Shown: positions 41,949 to 50,595, counted from the stretch's first letter. The stretch: 64,000 bases of DNA from Mycolicibacterium neoaurum ATCC 25795 (GCF_000691525.1 NZ_JMDW01000008.1:310001-374000); one strand, 5' to 3'. Notes: generated by a model from the letters alone, not told the origin. Made by a program: numbers and translations.

Positions 41949-43010
41949 GTGGCCACGATTGACGAGGAACAGTCGATCGTTTCGCTGCCGGACGGTACCG
42001 ACCGTCGGCCTCAGCGCCTGCGGTACCTGCGCTACGCCGCGATCGCGATCTGGGCGGGCGTCGTCATCTATCGCACGGTGACCGACGGCTTCGCGTTCAA
42101 CCGCGAGCTGCTGCTGGTCTATATCGGCACCGGTCTGATGGCGGCCAGCATCGGTCAGGGTCGTGCGGTGCTCTACGTCATCCGCGACTGGTTGCCTTTT
42201 GCGTTGCTGCTGATCGCCTACGACCTGAGCCGCGGGGCGGCAGATCTGGTCGGCAGACCGACGATGTGGCACTGGCAGGCCGACGCCGATCGATGGATGT
42301 TCTTCGGCCATATGCCGACGGTGTGGCTGCAGGAGCGACTCAAGCTGCCCGAGCCGCCGCTGTGGGAAGTGCTCATGAGCTCGGTGTACATGTCCTTCTT
42401 CATCCTGCCGTATGTCATTGCCGGCGTGCTCTGGCTGCGCAACCGCGACGAGTGGAAGAGTTTCGTCAAACTGTTCGTTGGCCTGAACTTCGCAGGCCTG
42501 CTCATCTACGCGCTGGTGCCCGCGGCGCCGCCGTGGGCCGCCGCACGGTGCACCGCGGCCGATGTGGCCGGGGGACCGTCGGGACCGGAGTGCATGTTCG
42601 GTTCCGCGCGTGGTGTGCCCGACGGCGGGGTGTTGGGCGCGATGAGCACCAGCATGGACGGCGCCAACGAGTGGATCGAACGCATCGTCGCGCGGGGCTG
42701 GCGCGCGCTGGATCTGCACACCGCAACGGCTCTGCTCGACCAGGGCCAGGCCAGCGTCAATCTGGTCGCGGCCATCCCGTCGTTGCACGCCGGCATGTCG
42801 GCCGCTCTGGCCGCCTTCCTATGGACCCGGCTGAGCCGGCGCTGGCGGCCGGTGCTGATCGCCTATCCGCTGGTGATGGCGTTCACCCTGGTCTACACCG
42901 CCGAGCACTATGTCATCGACGTCCTGCTCGGCTGGGGGCTGGCCGCGGTGGTGTTCTACGGCCTGCGGGTGCACGAAACGCGCCGCGCCGCGTCCATCGC
43001 GGTGGGCTGA
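41949..43010 (+). CDS. PAP2-superfamily membrane protein (inositolphosphotransferase-like)
   Basis: 353 residues with several membrane segments. The C-terminal half carries a PAP2-type active site: 'AAIPSLHAGMSAALAAFLW' (histidine of motif 2) and 'VYTAEHYVIDVLLGWGLA' (histidine and aspartate of motif 3), as in the PAP2_3 / inositol-phosphorylceramide-synthase-like group. It may hydrolyse or transfer phosphate esters of membrane lipids; a role in phosphatidylinositol or lipomannan metabolism is a guess from the family. GTG at 41949. It follows the endonuclease gene on the same strand (61 bp gap), with no clear functional link. M. tuberculosis has lpqP in this region instead. Confidence 0.75.
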   Translation: MATIDEEQSIVSLPDGTDRRPQRLRYLRYAAIAIWAGVVIYRTVTDGFAFNRELLLVYIGTGLMAASIGQGRAVLYVIRDWLPFALLLIAYDLSRGAADLVGRPTMWHWQADADRWMFFGHMPTVWLQERLKLPEPPLWEVLMSSVYMSFFILPYVIAGVLWLRNRDEWKSFVKLFVGLNFAGLLIYALVPAAPPWAAARCTAADVAGGPSGPECMFGSARGVPDGGVLGAMSTSMDGANEWIERIVARGWRALDLHTATALLDQGQASVNLVAAIPSLHAGMSAALAAFLWTRLSRRWRPVLIAYPLVMAFTLVYTAEHYVIDVLLGWGLAAVVFYGLRVHETRRAASIAVG

Positions 43011-43019
43011 CCGAACCGC

Positions 43020-43616
43020 TCAGACACCGGCCGCGGCGATGACCATATCGGCCAGCACGGCGAGGTCGGCCTGCGCGCGCTCGTCGTCGGGGTCACAGGC
43101 GTACTGCATCGTCAGCCCGTCGACGCCGGCCAGGATGAGCCGCGCCAGCTGGTCGCAACCGACCGCGCTGTCCTCACCTGCGTTGGTGGCCGCACTCTGG
43201 CACCACTGCGCGATGGCCTCGGCGTAGCGCTGGTACTCCCATTGCGCCAGATGCTCCAGACCCGGCTGCCGCAGTGCGTAGTTGACCAGTTCGAATTGCA
43301 TCAGCTGGGAGTCGACCTGTCCGATGACCAACTCGGACCAGAAGACCGTCAGCCCCTGTCGGATGGCATGTGCCAGCCCCCGGTCGACGTCGACGCTGGC
43401 GGTGAGGACGGTCGAGATCTGCTCGATGACGTCCTCGATGACGGCCCGCAGCAGCAGTTCCTTGCTGGGGAACACGTACTGCAATGTGCCGAGTGGCACC
43501 TCGGCTTCGGCGGCGACGGCGCGCAGCGCGGTGGCCGCGACACCCTGACGTGACATGACGGCGCGTGCTGCTGCCACGAATTGCTTGCTGCGTATGGACG
43601 CCTCGACGTAGGGCAT
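43020..43616 (-). CDS. TetR family transcriptional regulator
   Basis: About 198 residues. The helix-turn-helix is seen in 'FVAAARAVMSRQGVAATALRAVAAEAEVPLGTLQYVFPSKELLLRAV', the usual TetR head; the C-terminal domain has no recognisable ligand motif. ATG at 43616 begins two bases after the cupin stop (43619-43621), so it is the second gene of a cupin-tetR operon. The inverted repeat at 43970-44009, in front of that operon and of fadE8, is the likely binding site. Confidence 0.85.
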   Translation of the reverse strand: MPYVEASIRSKQFVAAARAVMSRQGVAATALRAVAAEAEVPLGTLQYVFPSKELLLRAVIEDVIEQISTVLTASVDVDRGLAHAIRQGLTVFWSELVIGQVDSQLMQFELVNYALRQPGLEHLAQWEYQRYAEAIAQWCQSAATNAGEDSAVGCDQLARLILAGVDGLTMQYACDPDDERAQADLAVLADMVIAAAGV

Positions 43617-43618
43617 GG

Positions 43619-43969
43619 CTAGGTGAGGTAGATCTTGCGCAGGGTCTCGGTGACCGTCCACGTGGTGTGAGCGCCGGCGGCGAGACGCCCGACGTCGCCG
43701 GCTCGGAGCTCCAGGGTGGGGGAGCCGTCGGCGAAGTCGACGGTGGCGGCGCCGCTGAGCACGACGAAGATCTCGTCGGCCTCGATGTCGGTCATGGTGC
43801 CGACGGACATCTCCCAGACGCCGACCTCCAGGCCGCCGAACCGGGTGAGCGCGGACGCCGCGGTGCTCGGATCGCCCGCGACCGATTGCCCGGCGGGCAC
43901 CGGCTCATGGTCGAGCGGGAGGTCGACGGCGTGGACGACGGTGTTGGGTTGCACCGCACGAGTATGCAC
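43619..43969 (-). CDS. Cupin domain protein
   Basis: 116 residues. A single small beta-barrel cupin (DUF861/EutQ-like type): 'VGVWEMSVGTMTDIEADEIFVVLSGAATVDFADG' and 'LELRAGDVGRLAAGAHTTWTVTETLRKIYLT' match cupin motifs 1 and 2. The expected metal histidines are mostly replaced, so it may bind a ligand without metal chemistry. Function unknown. GTG at 43969; a GTG 15 bases further in would also work. First gene of an operon with the TetR gene and divergent from fadE8. Confidence 0.7.
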   Translation of the reverse strand: MHTRAVQPNTVVHAVDLPLDHEPVPAGQSVAGDPSTAASALTRFGGLEVGVWEMSVGTMTDIEADEIFVVLSGAATVDFADGSPTLELRAGDVGRLAAGAHTTWTVTETLRKIYLT

Positions 43970-44009
43970 CTGTTACGTATCTTGTGCAGTTGTCGAGAAA
44001 ATGTAACAG
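43970..44009. promoter_or_regulatory. Inverted repeat between cupin-tetR operon and fadE8
   Basis: CTGTTAC (43970-43976) and GTAACAG (44003-44009) are exact inverted arms with centres 33 bp apart, about three helical turns, in the 47-bp gap between divergent starts. It is a plausible operator for the adjacent TetR protein, controlling fadE8-echA4 and its own operon. Confidence 0.5.
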
Positions 44010-44016
44010 TGTCCGT

Positions 44017-45636
44017 ATGGCCACTCATGTCGTCACCAATCAGGTCCCGCCGCTGCGCGACCATAATCCCGCCTCATCACCGGTGCTGATGGAGGCGCTC
44101 GTCCGCGAGGGCGGCGGCTGGGGCGCCGACGAGATCACCGAGCTCGGGGCGCTCAGCGGCACGGACAAGGCTCAGCGCTGGGGCGAGCTCGCCGACCGGC
44201 ACCGTCCCGAGTTGCACACCCATGACCGGTACGGGCACCGCGTGGACGAGGTCGAATACGACCCGGCCTATCACGAGCTGATGAACGTCGCGGTCGGCCA
44301 CGGCTTGCACGCCGCGCCGTGGGCCGATGACCGCGCCGGATCGCATGTGGTGCGGGCGGCCAAGACCTCGGTGTGGACGCCGGAGCCCGGCCATATCTGC
44401 CCGATCTCGATGACCTATGCCGTCGTACCCGCGCTGCGGTTCAATCCGGAGCTGGCCGCCGTCTACGAACCCCTGCTGACCAGCCGGGTCTACGACCCCG
44501 AGCTGACGGTGCCGAGCACGAAAGCCGGTATCACCGCGGGAATGTCGATGACCGAGAAGCAGGGTGGCTCCGATGTCCGGGCCGGCACCACCGAGGCGGT
44601 GCGCAACGCCGACGGCAGCTACACGCTGACCGGTCACAAATGGTTCACCTCGGCTCCGATGAGTGATGTGTTCCTGGTCCTTGCCCAGACCGCGCAGGGC
44701 GTCAGCTGCTTCTTCCTGCCCCGGGTGCTGCCCGACGGCACCCGTAACCGGATGTTCCTGCAGCGTCTGAAGAACAAGCTGGGCAACCACGCCAACGCCT
44801 CCAGTGAGGTCGAGTACGACGGCGCGACGGCGTGGCTGGTCGGCGAGGAGGGCCGCGGGGTCAAGACCATCATCGAGATGGTCAACCTCACCCGGTTGGA
44901 CTGCACACTCGGCAGTGCTACCAGCATGCGCACCGGTCTGGCCCGCGCCGTGCACCACGCGCAGTACCGAAAGGCATTCGGCGCCTACCTGATCGACCAG
45001 CCGCAGATGCGCAACGTGCTGGCCGACCTCGCCGTCGAGGCCGAGGCGGCCACCATGTTGGCCATGCGGATGGCCGGCGCCACCGATGCCGCGGTACGCG
45101 GTGACGAACGGGAATCGCTGTTGCGCCGCATCGGTCTGGCGGCTGCCAAGTACTGGGTGTGTAAGCGCGCCACCCCGCACGCCGCCGAGGCGATGGAATG
45201 CCTCGGCGGCAACGGCTATGTCGAGGATTCCGGCATGCCGCGGCTCTACCGGGAGGCCCCGCTGATGGGCATCTGGGAAGGGTCGGGAAATGTCAGCGCG
45301 CTGGATACGCTGCGCGCGATGGCCACCCGGCCGGAATGTGTCGACGTGCTGTTCACCGAACTTGCGCAGGCATCGGACCCCCGCCTGAACGCCCATGTGG
45401 CACAGCTGAAGACCGCGCTCGGCGACTTCGCCGATATCGAGTACCGGGCGCGCAAGATCACCGAGGACATCGCGCTGGCATTGCAGGGTGCGCTGCTGGT
45501 GCGCCACGGGCATCCGGCTGTCGCCGAGGCCTTCCTGGCCAGCCGCCTCGGCGGACAGTGGGGCGGGGCGTTCGGCACCCTGCCGACCGGATTGGACCTG
45601 GCACCGGTGATCGAGCGCGCGATGGTCAAGGGATGA
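44017..45636 (+). CDS. fadE8: Acyl-CoA dehydrogenase FadE8 (AidB-like)
   Basis: 539 residues, close to the 542 I recall for M. tuberculosis FadE8. It belongs to the long AidB-like branch: 'GAEP.HICPISMTYAVVPAL'-type N-terminal region, flavin/substrate stretch 'MSMTEKQGGSDVR', 'GHKWFTSAPMSDVFLVLAQT', 'AYLIDQPQMRNVLADLAVEAEAA' and 'ECLGGNGYVEDSGMPRLYREAPLMGIWEGSGNV' near the C terminus. It should oxidise an acyl-CoA with FAD, or serve alkylation protection as AidB does; which one is not decided. ATG at 44017. It starts a four-gene run with echA4, paaX-like and echA5, all joined by overlapping stops and starts. Confidence 0.88.
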   Translation: MATHVVTNQVPPLRDHNPASSPVLMEALVREGGGWGADEITELGALSGTDKAQRWGELADRHRPELHTHDRYGHRVDEVEYDPAYHELMNVAVGHGLHAAPWADDRAGSHVVRAAKTSVWTPEPGHICPISMTYAVVPALRFNPELAAVYEPLLTSRVYDPELTVPSTKAGITAGMSMTEKQGGSDVRAGTTEAVRNADGSYTLTGHKWFTSAPMSDVFLVLAQTAQGVSCFFLPRVLPDGTRNRMFLQRLKNKLGNHANASSEVEYDGATAWLVGEEGRGVKTIIEMVNLTRLDCTLGSATSMRTGLARAVHHAQYRKAFGAYLIDQPQMRNVLADLAVEAEAATMLAMRMAGATDAAVRGDERESLLRRIGLAAAKYWVCKRATPHAAEAMECLGGNGYVEDSGMPRLYREAPLMGIWEGSGNVSALDTLRAMATRPECVDVLFTELAQASDPRLNAHVAQLKTALGDFADIEYRARKITEDIALALQGALLVRHGHPAVAEAFLASRLGGQWGGAFGTLPTGLDLAPVIERAMVKG

Positions 45637-46559
45637 GCGTCGACTCGCTGGAAACCATGCCCTTGAAGACGATGACCTACGAGGTGACCGACCGGATCGC
45701 CCGGATCACCTTCAACCGCCCCGACAAGGGCAACGCCATCGTCGCAGACACCCCGGTGGAGTTGGCGGCCTGCGTCGAGCGCGCCGACCTCGACCCGAAC
45801 GTGCATGTCATCCTGGTTTCCGGTGCCGGAGAGGGGTTCTGCGCGGGATTCGACCTGGGCGCCTACGCCGACGGATCATCATCGCCGGGTAACGACTACC
45901 GCGGCACGGTGCTCGATGGAAAGACCCAGGCCGTCAACCACCTGCCAGACCGGCCCTGGGATCCGATGATCGACTATCAGATGATGAGCCGGTTCGTCCG
46001 CGGCTTCGCCAGCCTGATGCACTGTGACAAGCCGACGGTCGTCAAGATCCACGGTTACTGCGTGGCCGGCGGCACCGATATCGCGTTGCACGCCGATCAG
46101 GTCATCGCGGCATCGGATGCCAAGATCGGCTACCCGCCGATGCGGGTGTGGGGTGTTCCCGCGGCCGGGTTGTGGGCGCACCGACTCGGTGACCAGCGCG
46201 CGAAAAGGCTGCTGTTCACCGGGGATTGCATCACCGGGGCGCAGGCCGCCGAATGGGGGTTGGCCGTGGAGGCGCCCGAGCCCCAGGATCTCGACGAGCG
46301 GACAGAACGGCTCGTCGCGCGCATCGCTGCCATGCCGGTCAACCAACTCATCATGGCCAAGCTCGCCTGCAATACCGCACTGCTGCAGCAGGGTGTCGCC
46401 ACCAGCAGGATGGTGAGCACCGTCTTCGACGGTATCGCCAGGCACACCCCGGAGGGGCATGCCTTCGTCGCCGATGCCGTCGAGCACGGTTTTCGCGAGG
46501 CGGTCCGCCACCGTGACGAGCCGCTCGGCGACCACGGTCGCCGCGCGTCCGGAGTCTGA
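45633..46559 (+). CDS. echA4: Enoyl-CoA hydratase/isomerase EchA4
   Basis: 308 residues. Crotonase fold: 'RIARITFNRPDKGNAIV', oxyanion loop 'GAGEGFCAGFDLGAY', 'KPTVVKIHGYCVAGGTDIALHADQVIA' and 'GYPPMRVWGVP'. It probably hydrates or isomerises enoyl-CoA intermediates of beta-oxidation; it is longer than a typical crotonase by an insertion near residues 85-125. ATG at 45633 overlaps the fadE8 stop by 4 bp (ATGA), and its stop overlaps the next start by 1 bp. Confidence 0.88.
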   Translation: MSVDSLETMPLKTMTYEVTDRIARITFNRPDKGNAIVADTPVELAACVERADLDPNVHVILVSGAGEGFCAGFDLGAYADGSSSPGNDYRGTVLDGKTQAVNHLPDRPWDPMIDYQMMSRFVRGFASLMHCDKPTVVKIHGYCVAGGTDIALHADQVIAASDAKIGYPPMRVWGVPAAGLWAHRLGDQRAKRLLFTGDCITGAQAAEWGLAVEAPEPQDLDERTERLVARIAAMPVNQLIMAKLACNTALLQQGVATSRMVSTVFDGIARHTPEGHAFVADAVEHGFREAVRHRDEPLGDHGRRASGV

Positions 46560-47272
46560 TGCGGCTGACTGCGCGGTCGGTGGTGCTGAGCGTGCTGCTC
46601 GGCGCGCACCCGGCGTGGGCATCGGCAGCCGAGTTGATCACGCTGACATCCGATTTCGGCATCCGCGAGTCGACGCTGCGGGTGGCGCTGACCCGGATGG
46701 TCGGGGCAGGGGACCTGGTGCGTTCGGCCGACGGGTATCGGCTCTCGGATCGGCTGATGGCCCGCCAGCGCCGACAGGATGCGGCGATCGAACCGCGGGA
46801 ACGTGACTGGGACGGGGTGTGGACGACGGTGGTGATCACCCGGGTGGGTGCCGATGCCCGCAGCCGCGCAGAACTCCGGAATATGTTGGCGCAAAATCGC
46901 TTCGGCGAACTGCGCGACGGGGTGTGGCTGCGGCCGGACAATCTGGAGGTGGCGCTACCTGCCGACGTGCTGGCCCGGACGAGGGTGTTGCACAGTCGTG
47001 ACGATGATTCCGCCGGGTTGGTGACGCAGTTGTGGGATCTGGATGGTTGGGCAACCGAAGGTACCCGCCTGATCGACGAGATCGACAGCGCGGAGGACGT
47101 CCCCACGCGTTTCGTCGCCGCCGCGGCGATCGTGCGCCAGCTACTGACCGACCCGGTCCTGCCGGCCGACCTGCTGCCGGCCGGCTGGCCGGGGGAGCGG
47201 TTGCGCCGCGCCTACCGGAACTTCGCGGCCGAACTGGTCGCGCGGCGCGACGAGAAAGTGGAGGCGATATGA
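46559..47272 (+). CDS. PaaX-family transcriptional regulator (Rv0674-like)
   Basis: 237 residues. The N-terminal winged helix is 'LITLTSDFGIRESTLRVALTRMVGAGDLVRSADGYRLSDRLMARQRRQD', then a PaaX central part 'WDGVWTTVVIT' and a C-terminal domain. PaaX represses phenylacetate catabolism by sensing phenylacetyl-CoA in other bacteria; relatives sense other acyl-CoA compounds. Here it is embedded between two crotonase genes, so it likely controls this acyl-CoA operon. ATG at 46559 shares one base with the echA4 stop (TGATG); its stop overlaps echA5 (ATGA, 47269-47272). Confidence 0.8.
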   Translation: MRLTARSVVLSVLLGAHPAWASAAELITLTSDFGIRESTLRVALTRMVGAGDLVRSADGYRLSDRLMARQRRQDAAIEPRERDWDGVWTTVVITRVGADARSRAELRNMLAQNRFGELRDGVWLRPDNLEVALPADVLARTRVLHSRDDDSAGLVTQLWDLDGWATEGTRLIDEIDSAEDVPTRFVAAAAIVRQLLTDPVLPADLLPAGWPGERLRRAYRNFAAELVARRDEKVEAI

Positions 47273-48042
47273 GCGCGGAGACCGGTTCGGTACGGGTGGA
47301 GCGCAATGGGCCCGTGACGACGGTGATCATGAACAGGCCCGCCGCACGCAATGCCGTCGACGGGCCGACCGCGGCAGAACTGTATGCGGCTTTCGAGGAG
47401 TTCGACGCCGATCCGGACGCCGCGGTGGCGGTGCTCTGCGGCGACAACGGAACATTCTGTGCCGGAGCAGATCTCAAAGCGATGGGCACCCCGCGCAGCA
47501 ACCGGGTACGCCCCGACGGGCCAGGGCCGATGGGCCCGACGCGAATGGTGCTGTCCAAACCGGTGATCGCGGCGGTCAGCGGATATGCCGTGGCGGGCGG
47601 CCTGGAACTGGCGCTGTGGTGCGACCTGCGCGTGGTCGAACGAGATGCCGTGTTCGGGGTGTTCTGCCGGCGGTGGGGAGTCCCGCTGATCGACGGCGGC
47701 ACGGTGCGGTTACCGCGGCTGATCGGACACAGTCGGGCGATGGACCTGATCTTGACCGGACGCGCGGTCGATGCCGACGAGGCGCTGCAGATCGGGTTGG
47801 CCAACCGGGTGGTACCCACTGGTCAGGCGCGTGCGGCGGCCGAAGAGTTGGCGGCCCGGCTCGCCGCGCTGCCACAGGGCTGTATGCGCGCCGACCGGCT
47901 CTCGGCACTGCACCAGTGGGGTGAAACCGAGTCTGTGGCAATGGCTTTCGAGTTCGACAGCCTGGAGAAAGCATCGGCCGAGCTGCTGGCCGGTGCCAAG
48001 CGGTTCGCCGACGGAGCGGGCCGGCACGGTGAGCAGGCCTGA
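47269..48042 (+). CDS. echA5: Enoyl-CoA hydratase EchA5
   Basis: 257 residues, the standard crotonase length. 'VTTVIMNRPAARNAVDG' at the start, oxyanion-hole residues in 'GDNGTFCAGADLKAMG' and 'KPVIAAVSGYAVAGGLELALWCDLRV', then 'RRWGVPLIDGGTVRLPRLIG' near the expected catalytic glutamate position, where an aspartate is seen. Predicted enoyl-CoA hydratase/isomerase of fatty-acid or sterol-side-chain degradation. Last gene of the fadE8 operon; it ends 9 bp before the convergent lipoprotein gene. Confidence 0.88.
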   Translation: MSAETGSVRVERNGPVTTVIMNRPAARNAVDGPTAAELYAAFEEFDADPDAAVAVLCGDNGTFCAGADLKAMGTPRSNRVRPDGPGPMGPTRMVLSKPVIAAVSGYAVAGGLELALWCDLRVVERDAVFGVFCRRWGVPLIDGGTVRLPRLIGHSRAMDLILTGRAVDADEALQIGLANRVVPTGQARAAAEELAARLAALPQGCMRADRLSALHQWGETESVAMAFEFDSLEKASAELLAGAKRFADGAGRHGEQA

Positions 48043-48051
48043 GCTGTCGGG

Positions 48052-48450
48052 CTAACCCTTGTCGACCTTGTTGCCGCTGCCCAGATCCTCGATCTTCGGG
48101 TCCCCGGCGAGGTAGACGACGGTGTTGTCCAGGCCGACCACGCTGATCTTGGTCTCCACGTTGTCCAGCGTGATCTTGTTGTCCGCACCGCCCACGTTGA
48201 CGCTCGAGCACGTCCCCTTGACCGTCAGCACGTTGTTGGACCCACCGATGTTCAGCGACTTGCCCTCGGCGCAGTCGATATCGGCGGTGGTGCCCACCGA
48301 CCCGTAATTGATGGTGTTGCCGATCTGGACCTGCGCACCCGAGGTGCCCGCCGTGACCGACGCCCGGCCCGACTCGTCACCGGATCCGCACGCGGTCAAG
48401 CCCAGTGCGAGCAGAACCACCGCCGATACTCCGACGATCTGAGTGCGCAT
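48052..48450 (-). CDS. DUF3060 lipoprotein (Rv0679c/Rv0680c-like)
   Basis: 132 residues. It opens with a lipoprotein signal peptide ending in the lipobox 'LGLTAC|GSGDES' (Cys21), followed by short repeated strands 'IGNTINYGSVGTTADIDCAEGKSLNIGGSNN', 'LTVKGTCSSVNVGGADNKITL' and 'ISVVGLDNTVVYL', the beta-helix-like pattern of DUF3060. It should be anchored outside the membrane; function unknown. ATG at 48450 has GAGGAAG upstream. Third gene of an operon with a D-Ala-D-Ala dipeptidase and another DUF3060 protein. Confidence 0.8.
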   Translation of the reverse strand: MRTQIVGVSAVVLLALGLTACGSGDESGRASVTAGTSGAQVQIGNTINYGSVGTTADIDCAEGKSLNIGGSNNVLTVKGTCSSVNVGGADNKITLDNVETKISVVGLDNTVVYLAGDPKIEDLGSGNKVDKG

Positions 48451-48479
48451 GCTTCCTCGATTCTCTTGGATGTGTGCGG

Positions 48480-49148
48480 CTAGCCGAGCGGCACGTTGAT
48501 GATCGGTCGCGGCGCTCCGGCGCCGGGGCCATCGAAATGCCACCACTCACCGTCGTACACCGACAAACCGCCGGCGGCCATGGCCGCACGCAGCACGGCC
48601 CGGTTGTGCTGTGCGGCCTGGCTCACACCGGCGGTGGCGTAGGCCAGCGCGTCGGGGGTGAAGGAGTCGAAATCGGTGCCCATATCGGTCAGACCCGTCG
48701 CGCCATAGGTCGTGACGTCCACCGACCGGCCGGATTCGTGGCTCTTGGAATAGTCGCCGGGGCGAGCCACCCACGCCGGATTCGAGACGACCTCGAACAT
48801 CCGTACCTGCACGTCATGCGGCCGGTAGCAGTCCCAGAACACCAGCCGCAGGCCTTGCGCGCGCAGTTGCGCGGCGGCCACGGCCAAACCCTGTGCCAGC
48901 GACTCGTGCACCAGGCAGCGGGCTCCCTGCGGGTACAGCGGCACCCCCACGAAGTTGTTCGGGGTGGCATAGCGCAGATCGATCAGGGCGTCGGGTACGG
49001 CGGCGCGGACGTCGATGAACCCGACGGCGCGGGCCGCGGCCGATACCGGGGGCACCGGTTGCGCGCCGGCCGCCGGGGACAGCTCGGGAGTCACAGCGAG
49101 GCCACCTATTCCGCACAGCAGGGCGAACAGTGTGAGGAGTCGGCGCAC
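48480..49148 (-). CDS. Secreted D-Ala-D-Ala dipeptidase (M15D, VanX-like)
   Basis: 222 residues. The signal peptide 'MRRLLTLFALLCGIGGLAVT' runs to about residue 29. The VanX/DdpX domain follows: 'VPDALIDLRYATPNNFVG', 'RLVFWDCYRPHDVQVRMF' with the family Arg, zinc motif 'SKSHESGRSVDVTTY' (His and Asp) and the late 'GEWWHFDG' (catalytic Glu and zinc His). It should split D-Ala-D-Ala from peptidoglycan turnover outside the cell. GTG at 49148 starts 3 bp after the stop of the DUF3060 gene before it. M. tuberculosis has no peptidase between its two DUF3060 genes as far as I recall. Confidence 0.85.
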   Translation of the reverse strand: MRRLLTLFALLCGIGGLAVTPELSPAAGAQPVPPVSAAARAVGFIDVRAAVPDALIDLRYATPNNFVGVPLYPQGARCLVHESLAQGLAVAAAQLRAQGLRLVFWDCYRPHDVQVRMFEVVSNPAWVARPGDYSKSHESGRSVDVTTYGATGLTDMGTDFDSFTPDALAYATAGVSQAAQHNRAVLRAAMAAGGLSVYDGEWWHFDGPGAGAPRPIINVPLG

Positions 49149-49151
49149 GGG

Positions 49152-49529
49152 TCAGGCGGGTGCCCAGTTGATCCGGTTGGTCATCCCCAGTTCGCGACCG
49201 CGGTCGATCAGTGCGGGCGCGCCGTTGTGGTAGATGACGGTCTGGTCGTACCCGTAGACGGTGATGTCGTTGACGACATTGTCGGCGACGACGATGTTCG
49301 ACGAACCCTGCAGCGTCACCGCCCAGCAGCTGCCCTTGGCGTAGATGGTGTTGCCGGTGCCGTTGACAAGCAACGTCGCGTTGTTGCAGTCCAGCGTCTG
49401 GGTGATGCCCTGACCGGTGATGTGGGTGTCGCCGTTCTTGGCCTCGGCGGCAGGGGCGCCGGCCAGCGCCATGGCTGCGGCAAGGACACCCGCGGTCGCG
49501 GACCGGCTACGGACTGAGAGGCTCGCCAT
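49152..49529 (-). CDS. DUF3060 secreted protein (Rv0680c-like)
   Basis: 125 residues. Signal peptide 'VLAAAMALAGAPAAEA|KNGD' cleaved near residue 30, then DUF3060 strands 'ITQTLDCNNATLLVNGTGN', 'IYAKGSCWAVTLQGSSN' and 'ITVYGYDQTVIYHNG', closely like those of the lipoprotein encoded at 48052-48450. Two cysteines probably form a disulfide. Exported, function unknown. ATG at 49529; no strong ribosome binding site. First gene of the operon with the dipeptidase and the DUF3060 lipoprotein. It is divergent from the TetR gene at 49692. Confidence 0.8.
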   Translation of the reverse strand: MASLSVRSRSATAGVLAAAMALAGAPAAEAKNGDTHITGQGITQTLDCNNATLLVNGTGNTIYAKGSCWAVTLQGSSNIVVADNVVNDITVYGYDQTVIYHNGAPALIDRGRELGMTNRINWAPA

Positions 49530-49691
49530 GGGTCAACAGCGTACGGTGCCGCGCCGCGGTCGTGGCAGGTCTGCGCCTAATCGCCGTCGGATCGTGTGAC
49601 CGAGCTGAATCCGGTCCCGGTGAACTAGAGTCATTCGTCAGCCTCGCTAAAGATGTAGCCGGGGACGGGTGGGACTTCGGAAGGGGTAGCG

Positions 49692-50279
49692 ATGGCAACG
49701 CGGGCGACCAAACTGAGCCGCGACGCCATCGTCAGCGCCGCGCTGGCGTTCCTGGACCGTGAGGGCTGGGACGCGTTGACCATCAACGCGCTGGCAACGC
49801 AGCTCGGCACCAAGGGCCCGTCGCTGTACAACCACGTGCAGAGCCTGGAAGACCTCCGCCGAACGGTGCGTATGCACGTGATTCAGGACATCATCGGCAT
49901 GTTGCGGGCGGTCGGGGAGGGGCGCACCCGCGATGACGCGGTGGTCACCATGGCCAGCGCCTACCGCAGTTACGCCCACCACCATCCGGGTCGCTACTCG
50001 GCGTTCACCAGGATGCCGCTGGGCGGTGACGATCCGGAGTACACCGCGGCGGCCAGGGAGGCCGCGGGGCCGGTGCTCGCGGCGCTGGCTTCCTACGGAT
50101 TGGCCGGCGATAACGCGTTCTATGCGGCCCTGGAATTCTGGTCGGCGCTGCATGGTTTCGTCCTGTTGGAGATGACCGGGGTGATGGACGATATCGACAC
50201 CGACGCGGTCTTCACCGATATGGTCTTGCGGCTCGCAGCGGGCATGCAACAGCGGGAGCCGCAGCCGGGGCTCCGGTAG
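49692..50279 (+). CDS. TetR family transcriptional regulator (Rv0681-like)
   Basis: 195 residues. The helix-turn-helix 'IVSAALAFLDREGWDALTINALATQLGTKGPSLYNHVQSLEDLRRTV' is followed by a TetR_C_33-like domain with 'YRSYAHHHPGRYSAFTRM' and 'ALEFWSALHGFVLLEM'. Its place just upstream of rpsL matches Rv0681. It may regulate the divergent DUF3060 operon, 162 bp away. ATG at 49692 follows GGAAGGGG. No ligand can be named. Confidence 0.85.
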   Translation: MATRATKLSRDAIVSAALAFLDREGWDALTINALATQLGTKGPSLYNHVQSLEDLRRTVRMHVIQDIIGMLRAVGEGRTRDDAVVTMASAYRSYAHHHPGRYSAFTRMPLGGDDPEYTAAAREAAGPVLAALASYGLAGDNAFYAALEFWSALHGFVLLEMTGVMDDIDTDAVFTDMVLRLAAGMQQREPQPGLR

Positions 50280-50595
50280 GCTCGAAGTTGGGTGCTGCGA
50301 CGGGCGTAGCGTCTGACCTGCGATAAGGCCGCTACGCACGGGTTTGGTTCGGCGCGCCCACCCCTGGTATCGTGGAGCCTCGTGCCTGGCTGTCAGGGGG
50401 CACATGTGTCCGCTTTGTGGACCGCATCCCCTGCAGGTCGGGCGAATTCGTGTGTCTTCGTACGTCTGTCGGATGCATCGGGGCGAAAGCCGTGGTGCAG
50501 GCGCGTGCGACACGCCCGAACGCGGGGGACGCGATCGGGCGAAAACTGCAGTACAGAGACTTAGAAGTTCGAATAGCAACACAGAAAGCCGGTAC
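50280..50595 (+). promoter_or_regulatory. rpsL (str operon) upstream region with candidate promoter
   Basis: 316 bp without a gene between the TetR stop and rpsL. A plausible sigma-A-type promoter is TTGGTT (50344-50349), 18 bp, TATCGT (50368-50373). That would leave a leader of about 220 bases. I do not see a clear attenuator hairpin in it. Confidence 0.4.

Noticed and set aside
40976..41956. Upstream extension of the second DUF559 frame to 606 residues
   Set aside because: The extension is antisense to endonuclease IV and lacks similarity to the first DUF559 protein; the ATG at 40975 aligns with the paralogue's start.
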